Positions 5,679 through 6,115 of a stretch of 6,115 nucleotides of DNA are shown here, piece after piece. Under the pieces are notes generated by a model. That model saw only the letters and a program-made list of their open reading frames with translations, had not been told where the DNA came from and ran no database searches. The stretch spans positions 1 through 6,115 of the forward strand of contig DAIDAB010000131.1 of NCBI GenBank assembly GCA_027310845.1. The letters are read 5' to 3'. The position numbers and the translations under genes were made by a program. This DNA is from a bacterium. GTDB taxonomy: Archaea; Thermoproteota; Nitrososphaeria; Nitrososphaerales; CADDZS01. The stretch's first letter is position 1. Each line of letters starts with the position of its first letter.

Positions 5679-5700
5679 GTTGTGCCAATAGGAAATTTTT

Positions 5701-6115
5701 GTGGACAGTAGGAATTCGCTCTATGCTTCCATTTCAGCGATTTCGTCTGGAATCTTGCTGAGCTTTGTTCTACATAATCCCTACTCTGTACCCAACATTT
5801 ACAGCGACATTGTCTCATTTTGGTCACGCATATGGGTTTCCCAAGGCCAATTCCCGTACGTTCAATCTTTTTTCGAGTATCCAACGATATCTGGGCTTAT
5901 ACTCTATTCCGCGAGAGTGATCGGCGGCAATCTCATCGGCTACTATGACGCTTTTAGTTTTTTTAGCTTTATCGCAGCGATAGGTGTGGCATGGTCATCT
6001 TGGAAGATAACCAGGACAATAGGGAGGAATCTGAATCCAGTCTTCTTTTTGATGCCGAGTATAATCATCTATGGGATCTATAATTTTGATTTATTTCATA
6101 TTCTCTTTATTCTCC
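5701..6115 (+). CDS. N-terminal part of a GT-C glycosyltransferase (GT87/mannosyltransferase-like), runs off the edge
   Basis: An open frame of 138 codons continues past the right end of the window. The start is GTG, placed by an in-frame TAG just upstream (5689-5691); AGGA lies 7 bases before it, although a TATA-like box at 5671-5678 would instead make the mRNA leaderless. After a first hydrophobic helix (about 8-24) comes an outer loop with the pattern typical of polyprenyl-phosphate-mannose-dependent GT-C enzymes: YSD (34-36), PY (52-53) and FEYP (58-61), with D36 the likely catalytic acidic residue. A second helix-loop has YYD (81-83), and IYNFD (126-130) resembles the asparagine/aspartate motif of PIG-M/GT87-like enzymes. 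Helices continue at about 84-99 and 113-127. The product would act at the outer face of the cell membrane in glycan assembly. The superfamily is fairly clear; the sugar and acceptor are unknown, and the gene is only partly visible. Confidence 0.7.
   Translation, partial: MDSRNSLYASISAISSGILLSFVLHNPYSVPNIYSDIVSFWSRIWVSQGQFPYVQSFFEYPTISGLILYSARVIGGNLIGYYDAFSFFSFIAAIGVAWSSWKITRTIGRNLNPVFFLMPSIIIYGIYNFDLFHILFIL

Noticed and set aside
5672..5884. Minus-strand frame of 70 codons at the right side
   Set aside because: It lies antisense to the start of the second glycosyltransferase, whose YSD, FEYP and NFD motifs show the plus strand is coding.
1..6115. CRISPR array, insertion sequence or phage genes
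   Set aside because: No regularly spaced repeats, terminal inverted repeats with transposase, integrase or structural phage genes are visible.

Overview
The window looks archaeal. Starts are a mix of ATG, GTG and TTG, and AT-rich TATA-like boxes (TTTAATAT, TTTTTTA) lie about 26 bases before two GTG starts. There is a dolichol-type (PMT-like, GT-C fold) glycosyltransferase and a small Thr-rich membrane-anchored surface protein, a type common in Thaumarchaeota and Crenarchaeota. The lineage cannot be fixed from the sequence; a relative of the Thaumarchaeota is a reasonable guess, not a result.

Left half (about 1-3130, minus strand): three tightly packed genes, hyfC-hyfE-hyfF in transcription order, encode membrane-arm subunits of a hydrogenase-4 (Hyf)-type, complex I-related complex. 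HyfC is NuoH-like and anchors the catalytic arm. HyfE contains a NuoK-like part. HyfF is a NuoL/M/N-like proton-translocating subunit. The catalytic subunits (HyfG, HyfI) and the second antiporter-like subunit (HyfB) are not in the window. A possible ATG for the next operon gene sits at the extreme left edge.

Middle (3130-3732): about 600 bases with no convincing gene. It holds an in-frame but TGA-interrupted reading frame whose last stop overlaps the hyfC start as GTGA, several inverted repeats that could form competing RNA hairpins, a GC-rich structured stretch ending in T6, and several TATA-like elements that could drive divergent transcription.

Right half (3733-6115): a 522-residue PMT/ArnT-like GT-C glycosyltransferase on the plus strand; a convergent 111-residue Thr-rich single-pass membrane protein whose stop overlaps the glycosyltransferase stop; and, divergent from that, the first 138 codons of a second multi-spanning GT-C glycosyltransferase (GT87/mannosyltransferase-like) running off the right edge. 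Together these suggest a cell-surface glycosylation neighbourhood in which the Thr-rich protein could be a substrate. That link is inference from gene context only.
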